Shown here piece after piece: positions 15,548 through 21,283 of a stretch of 21,283 nucleotides of DNA. How positions within the stretch are numbered: position 1 is the stretch's first letter; every line of letters starts with the position of its first letter. Made by a program: the position numbers and the translations under genes. Below the pieces are notes generated by a model. The model worked only from the letters and a program-made list of their open reading frames with translations. It was not told where the DNA came from and searched no databases. This DNA is from Bacteroidota bacterium (GTDB lineage Bacteria; Bacteroidota; Bacteroidia; Cytophagales; Cyclobacteriaceae): contig QGUY01000032.1 of NCBI GenBank assembly GCA_003242315.1, forward strand, positions 1-21,283, written 5' to 3'.

Positions 15548-15880
15548 ATGATCTACGTCACACAACTGATCCACGTACGCGAAACAAATTCCAATACGTT
15601 TGCAGCGTTTGACAGCGCTTTAAGCGCACTGATCCAACGCCATAGTGGAATATTTCTGTTTCGTCTAAGGCCCGATCCGCTCAACCTCGTTGCATCGACG
15701 ATTGGCATTCCTTACGAAGTTCAGTTGTTGCGCTTCGAGACTGAAGAAGCTTTCGAAAATTTTATGCACGACGAAGAAAGAAAACGTCTGCTTCTTTCGA
15801 AGGAACACGCTATTCGCTCAGTAATTCTCATCAAAGGACAACTGGTTACATCAGCTCCGAAGAAGTCAACCATACTCTGA
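15548..15880 (+). CDS. DUF1330-like small alpha/beta-barrel protein
   Basis: A 110-residue protein with the ferredoxin-like dimeric alpha/beta-barrel pattern: a first strand IYVTQLIHVRE, then a helix FAAFDSALSALIQRHSG, a strand IFLFRLRP, and EVQLLRFETEEAFENFMHDE, ending in a strand IRSVILIKGQL. It resembles DUF1330/NIPSNAP-type proteins. It follows the AraC-type gene by 12 nt, so it is probably co-transcribed, perhaps as a small accessory enzyme or sensor of the compound that regulator detects. No catalytic residues can be assigned. Confidence 0.7.
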   Translation: MIYVTQLIHVRETNSNTFAAFDSALSALIQRHSGIFLFRLRPDPLNLVASTIGIPYEVQLLRFETEEAFENFMHDEERKRLLLSKEHAIRSVILIKGQLVTSAPKKSTIL

Positions 15881-15980
15881 CTTTATAATCATTAGTCCTC
15901 CTTAGACATCCTTTGGTCGACAACTTCCGTTATCTGTCGCCGGTTCGCCAACTATCAGTGGGTATACCGACTGGTTTTGG

Positions 15981-15988
15981 TATCTTTG
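15981..15988 (+). promoter_or_regulatory. Candidate -7 element (TATCTTTG) for the methyltransferase gene
   Basis: TATCTTTG matches the Bacteroidota -7 consensus TAnnTTTG exactly and lies 40 nt before the ATG at 16029. No good -33 TTTG is seen at the expected distance. Confidence 0.35.
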
Positions 15989-16028
15989 CCTTTTACCCTC
16001 GAACCAAAAGAATGGAAATTGTACTGCT

Positions 16029-16787
16029 ATGGATGTAATGGATGAACAAAAGCATTGGGATTCGATCGGAAGCAGGTACGACGAGGAAATTTTTGATGTC
16101 TTCCGATTGAACAAGGCACGCAAGCTTCAGAAGTATCTGAAGAAGCATGCTAATCCCAAACACCGGGCAACAGACTTTGGTTGTGGCACTGGTAAGTCGT
16201 TTCCTTACCTTGCCCCGTCGTTTAATGAAGTTCTTGCCATTGACATTTCTCAAAACCTGATAGACATCGCAAGGGAGTCGGGTCATCCTAACGTAACGTT
16301 TATGCGTATGGATTTGACGGAAGAAAATCTCAATCTTCCGAAGACCGACTTCGCGTTTTGTTGCAATGTCGCCATCCTTCCGGAGCCTGAAGGAAATCAG
16401 GCAATACTTCGTAACATTCAGGAAACACTTAAACGGAACGGCACCGCGATCGTGGTTGTGCCCTCGCTGGAGTCAGCATTGTACTCGTCCTGGATGCTCG
16501 TTGAATGGTACAGGCGCGAGGGTGTCGATACCCATGAGATTCCCGAAGCCGAACTGAGCTACTTTAACGGAAGAAAAAACATCGCTCAGGGCGTGGTCTT
16601 TATCGATGGCGTTCCAACCAAACACTACCTGGAAACGGAACTCGAAGTGTTGTTCAACAGCATTGACCTCAGTATCGACAAGATTGACCGACTGGAGTAC
16701 GACTGGAGTACAGAGTTCGACTCGCCTCCCGACTGGATGGCCGAGCCCTATCCCTGGGACTGGCTCATTGAATGCAGAAAAAGATAA
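16029..16787 (+). CDS. Class I SAM-dependent methyltransferase of unknown substrate
   Basis: A 252-residue methyltransferase with a standard Rossmann core. Motif I is TDFGCGTGKSFPY (GCGTG at about 51-55), motif II is the acidic end of VLAIDISQN, then VTFMRMDLTEE, and motif IV is the strand DFAFCCNVAIL. An N-terminal helix (HWDSIGSRYDEE) is typical of the methyltransferase_11/25 group. The C-terminal part is unusually rich in Trp and acidic residues (DWMAEPYPWDWLIEC) and probably shapes the substrate pocket. The gene stands alone, with its own -7 element and a perfect terminator right after it. Small-molecule methylation is most likely; no substrate can be named. Confidence 0.85.
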   Translation: MDVMDEQKHWDSIGSRYDEEIFDVFRLNKARKLQKYLKKHANPKHRATDFGCGTGKSFPYLAPSFNEVLAIDISQNLIDIARESGHPNVTFMRMDLTEENLNLPKTDFAFCCNVAILPEPEGNQAILRNIQETLKRNGTAIVVVPSLESALYSSWMLVEWYRREGVDTHEIPEAELSYFNGRKNIAQGVVFIDGVPTKHYLETELEVLFNSIDLSIDKIDRLEYDWSTEFDSPPDWMAEPYPWDWLIECRKR

Positions 16788-16791
16788 CATC

Positions 16792-16820
16792 AAAAATCCG
16801 CCGCACCCCGGCGGATTTTT
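16792..16820. terminator. Bidirectional-type terminator with a 12-bp perfect stem
   Basis: AAAAATCCGCCG (16792-16803) and CGGCGGATTTTT (16809-16820) pair perfectly around a 5-nt loop CACCC. The A/T flanks let it act in either direction. It begins 5 nt after the methyltransferase stop and isolates it from the SUMF1-like operon. Confidence 0.85.
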
Positions 16821-16888
16821 GCTTTTCAACTATCCTGTACCAGCCTGCCTTTATTCTCTCCGTTGCTCAAAACAAACATCGATTTTCT

Positions 16889-16919
16889 TTTGAGACCCTT
16901 CCATATTTTCAGTAATTTG
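16889..16919 (+). promoter_or_regulatory. Candidate promoter of the SUMF1-like/Gfo-Idh-MocA operon
   Basis: TTTG (16889-16892), 20 nt, then TAATTTG (16913-16919) resembles the Bacteroidota -33/-7 arrangement with one base missing in the -7 box. It lies 25 nt before the ATG at 16945. Confidence 0.4.
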
Positions 16920-16944
16920 TTATTTCCCCTGAGACTCATAATAG

Positions 16945-17910
16945 ATGAACTTACTCGATTTGAGGCGTTTGACTTGCTACTCGATCATTGCGACGTTCGT
17001 TGTTGGTTCCGGCGTTGCTCATGCGCAGCGCATCAAATCATACGTCCAGGAAATACCGGGCACTGACGTCAGCTTCAAAATGGTCGCCATCCCGGCAGGC
17101 ACATTTACCATTGGAAGTCCCGCAGGGGCTCCCGGCAGGGAAAGTGACGAGGGTCCCCAAAAGACGATATCAATTTCGGCCTTCTGGATGGGTGAAAAAG
17201 AGGTGACGTTTGCCGAGTGGGACCTGTTTTTCAAGGACACGCAGTTGCCGCAGCAGAAGAATATCGATGGGGTTTCACGACCCACAGCTCAATACATTGA
17301 CCTAACGTGGGGAATGGGTAGAAGTCCCAAACATCCGGCAAACAGCATGAGCCAGCAGGCAGCCATGGCATACTGCAAGTGGCTTTATGATAAGACCGGC
17401 GTGTTCTATCGTCTTCCCACCGAAGCTGAATGGGAATATGCTTGTCGAGCCGGCAACCCTGCACAGTATCCATTTGGCAACAGTCCTGAGCAATTAAAGG
17501 AGTATGGCTTTTTCAAGGAAAACAGTGGCGGAAAATATCAGGAAACGGGAAAGCTCAAGCCCAATGCGTGGGGCCTTTACGACATCCTGGGCAACCTTAG
17601 TGAATGGACGTTGGATGGATATGTGGCGAACGGATACGAAACAATGAAATCCAGCGATCCACTCACCCTTCCTACCCGGCGCTATCCTCGTGTAGCGCGC
17701 GGTGGATCTTATCTCGACGACGCCGGAGAGCTTCGCTGCGCTAATCGTATTCCATCACGCTCGGAATGGAATCAGCGTGACCCGCAGATACCCAAGAGCA
17801 AGTGGTGGCTTACCGACGGGATGTTTATGGGATTCCGCCTGGTGCGTCCATTCAAGACTCCTACGAAGGAAGAAATCGAAAAATTTTATGAGGCATATCT
17901 GGATAAATAG
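16945..17910 (+). CDS. Exported SUMF1/FGE-fold protein lacking the FGE cysteine pair
   Basis: A 321-residue protein of the formylglycine-generating enzyme (SUMF1/EgtB/PvdO) fold with a Sec signal ending near AHAQ (about residue 28). Family blocks are MVAIPAGTFTIGSP (46-59), EKEVTFAEWDLF, then AMAYCKWLYDK, YRLPTEAEWEYACRAG (155-170), NAWGLYDILGNLSEW (207-221), VARGGSYLDDAG, and a closing MGFRLVRP. The second position of the FGE catalytic pair is C265 (ELRCANRIPSR), but the first Cys, expected near GGSYL, is replaced by Asp. The copper site of a true FGE is therefore incomplete. It probably serves another role, such as ligand binding or a scaffold. It precedes a Gfo/Idh/MocA gene by 83 nt and has its own promoter. 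Confidence 0.85.
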   Translation: MNLLDLRRLTCYSIIATFVVGSGVAHAQRIKSYVQEIPGTDVSFKMVAIPAGTFTIGSPAGAPGRESDEGPQKTISISAFWMGEKEVTFAEWDLFFKDTQLPQQKNIDGVSRPTAQYIDLTWGMGRSPKHPANSMSQQAAMAYCKWLYDKTGVFYRLPTEAEWEYACRAGNPAQYPFGNSPEQLKEYGFFKENSGGKYQETGKLKPNAWGLYDILGNLSEWTLDGYVANGYETMKSSDPLTLPTRRYPRVARGGSYLDDAGELRCANRIPSRSEWNQRDPQIPKSKWWLTDGMFMGFRLVRPFKTPTKEEIEKFYEAYLDK

Positions 17911-17993
17911 TATGAACTTAGTCGTACTAAGCCTTTCGGATAGCCTCGTCTAGTTAAACTCATGCCATACACACAAAACAAACCATTACAATT

Positions 17994-19355
17994 ATGAACT
18001 CCAGTAATAATGAGAATCGCCTTTCCCGTCGCTCATTTATGAAGAATTCCGCTGTGTTAGGTGGCGGTTTGGTGGCTATGCCTTTGTTCTCGAATGCAGG
18101 ATATTTTACGTCCGTCGATGATACGATCAAAGTTGTCCTCATCGGATGCGGAGGTCGCGGAACGGGCGCAGCACGTCAGGCGCTGTTGTCTAATCAAAAT
18201 GTTAAGCTGGTAGCCATGGCAGATGCTTTTCGCGACAGGATTGACAGCAGTCTGAAAGCCATCACCGCTGAAGATGATGACGGTGTAACCGTTAAGGATC
18301 GCGTAAGCGTGACAGAGGATACGAAGTTTGTTGGCTTTGATGCATATCTCAAAGCAATACCGCTGGCCGACGTGGTGATCCTCACAACACCTCCCGGATT
18401 CCGCCCTATACATTTCGAAGAAGCCATCAAGCAGGGCAAGCACGTCTTTATGGAAAAACCCGTAGCCACGGATCCTGCAGGCGTAAAGAAGGTGCTGGAA
18501 GTGGCTGCTTTGGCGAAGCAGAAAAAGCTTAATGTGGTCGTGGGGCTGCAACGTCACTATCAGAATTCCTATCGTGAACTCATAAAGAGAGTGCGTGATG
18601 GAATGATTGGCGACATCACTTCAGGACAAGTATACTGGAACAGCGACGGTGTGTGGGTATACAAGAGGCAACCGGGTCAGAGCGAAATGGAGTACCAGAT
18701 GAGAAACTGGTACTATTTCAACTGGCTCTGCGGTGACCACATCGTTGAACAACACATACACAATATCGACGTCATGAACTGGTTTAAGGACGCCTACCCC
18801 GTAAAGGCAATGGGTATGGGCGGACGTCAGGTAAGAACTGGCAAGGAGTATGGAGAAATATTCGACCACCATTACGTCGAATACCACTATGCTGACGGTA
18901 CCATTATGAACAGTCAGTGCCGTCACATCAAGGGCACGTATTCAAAGGTAGATGAAACCATAGTAGGAACGAAGGGAACTGTTTACTGTGGCGCTGGTCA
19001 GATACAACTCGGAGGCAAGACGCTGTATGCTTTTGACATGAAGAAGGAAAACAATCCTTATCAGACAGAGCACGACGAACTGTTTGCCGCCATTGCCAAA
19101 GGAGAATATAAGTTTGCGGATGCAGAGAACGGAGCCAAGTCGACGTTAACCGCCATCATTGGGCGACTGGCAACGTATTCCGGCCAGGTCATCGACTGGG
19201 ATACTGCATTGAACTCAGGCCTCAGCATTCAGCCGGCGAAATATGCGTTTGACGCGACGCCTCCTGTTCTACCTGACGCGGACGGCTACTACCCGATTGC
19301 CGTTCCTGGTAAGACGAAATATTTCACGGAAAGCGTAGCTGCCGGAGGCAAGTAG
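17994..19355 (+). CDS. Tat-exported Gfo/Idh/MocA-family oxidoreductase
   Basis: A 453-residue NAD(P)-dependent oxidoreductase-like protein. A twin-arginine leader (LSRRSFMKNSAVLGGG, residues 10-25, followed by VAMPLFSNAG) indicates folded export, probably with cofactor bound. The Rossmann motif is VVLIGCGGRGTGAA (47-60). The family EKP motif is E154-K155-P156 in HVFMEKPVATDP. The C-terminal alpha/beta domain contains GDHIVEQHIHNIDVMNW, a segment with His residues often at the active site of exported members such as glycosidase-type Gfo/Idh/MocA proteins. It follows the SUMF1-like gene and is closed by a terminator at 19369-19416. The substrate, probably a sugar or sugar derivative, is unknown. 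Confidence 0.92.
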   Translation: MNSSNNENRLSRRSFMKNSAVLGGGLVAMPLFSNAGYFTSVDDTIKVVLIGCGGRGTGAARQALLSNQNVKLVAMADAFRDRIDSSLKAITAEDDDGVTVKDRVSVTEDTKFVGFDAYLKAIPLADVVILTTPPGFRPIHFEEAIKQGKHVFMEKPVATDPAGVKKVLEVAALAKQKKLNVVVGLQRHYQNSYRELIKRVRDGMIGDITSGQVYWNSDGVWVYKRQPGQSEMEYQMRNWYYFNWLCGDHIVEQHIHNIDVMNWFKDAYPVKAMGMGGRQVRTGKEYGEIFDHHYVEYHYADGTIMNSQCRHIKGTYSKVDETIVGTKGTVYCGAGQIQLGGKTLYAFDMKKENNPYQTEHDELFAAIAKGEYKFADAENGAKSTLTAIIGRLATYSGQVIDWDTALNSGLSIQPAKYAFDATPPVLPDADGYYPIAVPGKTKYFTESVAAGGK

Positions 19356-19368
19356 AGATTTTCCAGAA

Positions 19369-19416
19369 CCTGTGCGGATGTCCGCAGCATGAACGGGCCT
19401 CCGCACAGGATTTTTT
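19369..19416 (+). terminator. Terminator of the Gfo/Idh/MocA operon with an alternative inner hairpin
   Basis: CCTGTGCGGA (19369-19378) pairs with TCCGCACAGG (19400-19409), followed by ATTTTTT. The loop holds a second TCCGCA (19381-19386) that can pair with TGCGGA (19373-19378), giving a competing short hairpin. Confidence 0.8.
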
Positions 19417-19479
19417 GCTATTACCACGTCAGTTCTCATCGCCTGCCGATTTTCCTTATCTTGCAGGTTTTACATTCCA

Positions 19480-20244
19480 TTGAAACTACTTCGTTCCATA
19501 CTTTCCACCCTCTACAAGATTTGGGTGTTCCTGGTATTTACAGTGTTCATGATCCTGCTGTTGCCGGGTATCATTCTTCCATTCCTGTTTGGGCAACGCG
19601 CGGGATGGCTCAGCTACAGATTCCTCGCGCTTTGGTCATGGATCTTCAGCAAGTTGAATTTCATTCGGTACCGGATCAGTGGCAAGGAAAACATCGTGCG
19701 GGGTGAGTCGGTGATTTATGTAAGCAATCACACGTCGTTTCTGGATATTCCCGGGATCACGCTGGCGATACCGGGTCAATACCGGCCATTGGCCAAGAAG
19801 GAACTCCTCAAAATTCCAATCTTTGGCTGGATCGCGCGGTCGGCATCAGTGATTGTCGATCGATCCAATCCAAAAAGCAGGAAAGAAAGCATGGAGCGCC
19901 TCAAGCGCATTGTCAACATGGGCATTCCGATCCTGATTTTTGCGGAAGGAACCCAAAACCGGACGAAGGAAATACTTCAGCCCTTTAAGGACGGTGCGTT
20001 TCGGATGGCGATCGACACACAGCGACCCATCCAGCCCATTGTGGTGTTGGGTGCGGGACCGCTCATGCCTCCGGGAACGATCGACTTGAAACCGGGCACA
20101 ATTCGAGTCGTTATCGGACACAGGATTCCAACGGAAGGATTAACGGCCGCAGACGTTGCTGAATTGAAAGCACGGACTTTCAACATCATGAAAACGATGA
20201 TTGAAACCGAAAACAAAAAAGGTAACCCCCTGATTCAGCAGTAA
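19480..20244 (+). CDS. PlsC-type lysophospholipid (1-acylglycerol-3-phosphate) acyltransferase
   Basis: A 254-residue membrane-associated acyltransferase of the PlsC family, probably making phosphatidic acid from lysophosphatidic acid. An N-terminal hydrophobic region (about 10-37) anchors it. Motif I NHTSFLD (N83, H84, D89) holds the catalytic HX4D. KKELLKIPIFGWI is the second block, and motif III FAEGTQNR contains E156-G157-T158. A late block IQPIVVLG is also present. Translation starts at a TTG (19480); the next in-frame Met at about residue 24 would remove part of the membrane anchor, so TTG is preferred. It stands alone after a terminator. Ornithine-lipid acyltransferases share the motifs and are an alternative. 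Confidence 0.9.
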   Translation: MKLLRSILSTLYKIWVFLVFTVFMILLLPGIILPFLFGQRAGWLSYRFLALWSWIFSKLNFIRYRISGKENIVRGESVIYVSNHTSFLDIPGITLAIPGQYRPLAKKELLKIPIFGWIARSASVIVDRSNPKSRKESMERLKRIVNMGIPILIFAEGTQNRTKEILQPFKDGAFRMAIDTQRPIQPIVVLGAGPLMPPGTIDLKPGTIRVVIGHRIPTEGLTAADVAELKARTFNIMKTMIETENKKGNPLIQQ

Positions 20245-20328
20245 GTTTTCAATATCCTTACACGGCTGACGAAGGCGAGACAAATCGGATCAAGGGTCAT
20301 TTTTCGGTCCCTGGCTGCATCCTGGAGG

Positions 20329-20347
20329 AACGCATAGCCAATGCGTT
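20329..20347. repeat. Short inverted repeat in the PlsC-downstream intergenic region
   Basis: AACGCAT (20329-20335) and ATGCGTT (20341-20347) form a 7-bp hairpin with a 5-nt loop and no T-run. The 222-bp gap around it shows no gene that I can support. Confidence 0.35.
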
Positions 20348-20432
20348 GCGGGCGTGTGACCATAAAAATGTGTTGCGATGACTGCAGGGAGCGATATTCC
20401 TACATTGCAACGAAAATAGGAGGCCGACGGGC

Positions 20433-20440
20433 TAACTTTG
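20433..20440 (+). promoter_or_regulatory. Candidate -7 element (TAACTTTG) of the secreted protein gene
   Basis: TAACTTTG matches TAnnTTTG and lies 26 nt before the ATG at 20467. An ATTG at 20404-20407 is a poor, slightly distant -33 candidate. Confidence 0.4.
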
Positions 20441-20466
20441 GGGTTTGAGAATCGAAGAGGACCGTT

Positions 20467-21018
20467 ATGAAGAAGTTTATCGCATTTTTTCCCGTCATTT
20501 TTCTGGCAACCATTCTCTGCAACGCACAAACACTTAACAATAATTGGACATCCGATCTGGAGACCGACCTGCGGGAGTTCACCTCCTGTGATGACGATAT
20601 GGATTGTTCGGAGTTCTCCGGCAAGGCGCTGCAAACCGTTTACAAGCTCAACGATTTTTATCAACCTAAGGAGAAGCGCTATATGCGCGTTTCGGAAATT
20701 ATTGCGTTTCTGCAGGAGAGTACATCGTGGACTAAGCTCGGACCCGCATACCAGCAGAGCATTCTCAATCAAGCTCAGGAGTACGCGAACAATAAGAAAG
20801 CTGTCATCGCAGTCTTGCCTGGAGCAAATGGCGTGGGGCATGTTGCGCTGATATTGCCTGGTGAGCTTCAGGCGTCAGGTTCGTGGGGGCTTAGTGTTCC
20901 GAATTCAGCATCGTTTCTGACGATAGATCCTGCAAAATCGTATGTTGGCAAAGGGCTTTCGTATGCCTTTACAAAGAATCACCTCAAAGACGTAGTGATC
21001 TTTGCGCGCAACTACTGA
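20467..21018 (+). CDS. Unrecognised secreted protein with NlpC/P60/CHAP-like Cys-His arrangement
   Basis: A 183-residue protein with a clear Sec signal (MKKFIAFFPVIFLATILCNA, cleavage near residue 20). I do not recognise a named family. The mature part has C47 in DMDCSEFSGKAL at the start of a predicted helix and H125 in NGVGHVALILPG at the start of a strand, which is the order and spacing used by NlpC/P60, CHAP and Tae-type cysteine amidases. A further conserved-looking segment is SGSWGLSVPNSASF, and a C-terminal strand is VVIFARNY. This suggests a periplasmic or secreted cell-wall amidase, but catalytic identity is inference. No immunity-like partner is visible in the window. A -7 element precedes it and a terminator follows. 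Confidence 0.75.
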   Translation: MKKFIAFFPVIFLATILCNAQTLNNNWTSDLETDLREFTSCDDDMDCSEFSGKALQTVYKLNDFYQPKEKRYMRVSEIIAFLQESTSWTKLGPAYQQSILNQAQEYANNKKAVIAVLPGANGVGHVALILPGELQASGSWGLSVPNSASFLTIDPAKSYVGKGLSYAFTKNHLKDVVIFARNY

Positions 21019-21054
21019 CGCGCCAACCGATCCACTTAACATATGTTAATTAAT

Positions 21055-21087
21055 GCGCCAATTCATCGTTGGCGCTCTTATTTTTTT
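21055..21087 (+). terminator. Rho-independent terminator after the secreted protein gene
   Basis: GCGCCAA (21055-21061) pairs with TTGGCGC (21069-21075), followed by TCTTATTTTTTT. A second GCGCCAA at 21020-21026 could compete for the right arm. Confidence 0.75.
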
Positions 21088-21135
21088 GCATTCTCACTTG
21101 ACACGAGTTTCTTCCATTTTTTATTTTTAATCAAC

Positions 21136-21149
21136 CAATAGGCCTATTG
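21136..21149. promoter_or_regulatory. 14-bp perfect palindrome CAATAGGCCTATTG
   Basis: A perfect 14-bp palindrome lies in AT-rich DNA between the preceding terminator and a possible gene start at 21186. It could be an operator; nothing links it to a known regulator. Confidence 0.3.
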
Positions 21150-21185
21150 TTATAGTCGAAAAAAAAGGACTAACCCTCTCAACTC

Positions 21186-21283
21186 ATGAAAGCCCTCATA
21201 TGCTGGCTGGGTCACTGCCTAGCCTTTCTGGTCGATACTGTTTTCTATTCGCCGCCTGCCGCCGGCAATTCTTCATTCATTTT
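21186..21283 (+). CDS. Possible start of a gene cut by the window edge
   Basis: From the ATG at 21186 the frame stays open to the right edge (MKALICWLGHCLAFLVDTVF..., 32 residues). A charged start followed by a hydrophobic stretch could be a signal peptide or membrane segment. A purine-rich run (AAAAAAAAGGA) precedes it by about 20 nt. A second ATG at 21200 in another frame is also open, so the true frame is not certain. Confidence 0.35.
   Translation, partial: MKALICWLGHCLAFLVDTVFYSPPAAGNSSFI

Noticed and set aside
16945..17910. Functional formylglycine-generating enzyme (sulfatase activator)
   Set aside because: Only one of the two copper-binding cysteines is present and no sulfatase gene is adjacent.
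20290..20841. 183-residue open frame on the minus strand
   Set aside because: It is antisense to the secreted protein gene, which has a signal peptide, a -7 element and a terminator; the reverse frame has no recognisable motif.
1..21283. CRISPR array, tRNA/rRNA genes, insertion sequence or prophage
   Set aside because: No regularly spaced repeats, no cloverleaf or rRNA-like sequence, and no transposase, integrase or phage-type protein were found.

Overview
The window looks like a chromosomal segment of a Bacteroidota bacterium, probably a soil or aquatic member of the Cytophagales. This is inferred from several signs: promoter-like TTTG/TAnnTTTG elements upstream of several genes, a nitrate-uptake operon that opens with an alginate-export-type outer membrane protein, exported sugar-type enzymes with Tat-like leaders (Gfo/Idh/MocA and hydroxypyruvate-isomerase-like), and weak Shine-Dalgarno sequences. 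No rRNA, tRNA, CRISPR array, transposase or phage gene was seen, so this reads as ordinary chromosome with accessory metabolic cassettes.

Region 1 (1-7669, all minus strand) is a nitrate/nitrite assimilation locus. In transcription order it runs nirB (NADH nitrite reductase large subunit), nirD (Rieske-type small subunit), a membrane histidine kinase with a NarX-like nitrate P-box, a NarL-type response regulator, then a second transcription unit with an outer-membrane porin-like protein (alginate-export family) translationally coupled (ATGA) to an NrtA-type nitrate-binding lipoprotein that runs off the left edge. The remaining transporter genes and the assimilatory nitrate reductase probably lie beyond coordinate 1. 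The promoter regions of both units carry clusters of the palindrome TACGTA: three copies at 2024-2053 and four at 7680-7760. No other intergenic region has such a cluster. This suggests a common operator, plausibly for the encoded NarL-type regulator. The second unit also has a long leader with a strong hairpin.

Region 2 (7670-11129) holds a DUF4202 gene divergent from nirB, preceded by an unusual inverted repeat built from 7-bp units (four in one arm, three in the other). It is followed by a minus-strand pair (a small dimeric alpha/beta-barrel protein and an exported hydroxypyruvate-isomerase-like TIM barrel) and an RsmB-type RNA m5C methyltransferase with a terminator.

Region 3 (11239-13535) is a two-gene MBOAT/SGNH O-acetyltransferase cassette of the AlgI/AlgJ type, probably acetylating an exported glycan.

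Region 4 (13694-16820) contains a cytochrome c lipoprotein divergent from an AraC-type regulator with a small DUF1330-like protein, then a SAM methyltransferase closed by a perfect 12-bp-stem terminator.

Region 5 (16889-19416) is an operon of an exported SUMF1/FGE-fold protein that lacks the FGE cysteine pair and a Tat-leader Gfo/Idh/MocA oxidoreductase, ended by a terminator.

Region 6 (19480-21283) contains a PlsC-type acyltransferase with a TTG start, an unrecognised secreted protein with a Cys/His arrangement reminiscent of NlpC/P60, CHAP or Tae amidases, a terminator, and a possible gene start cut by the right edge.
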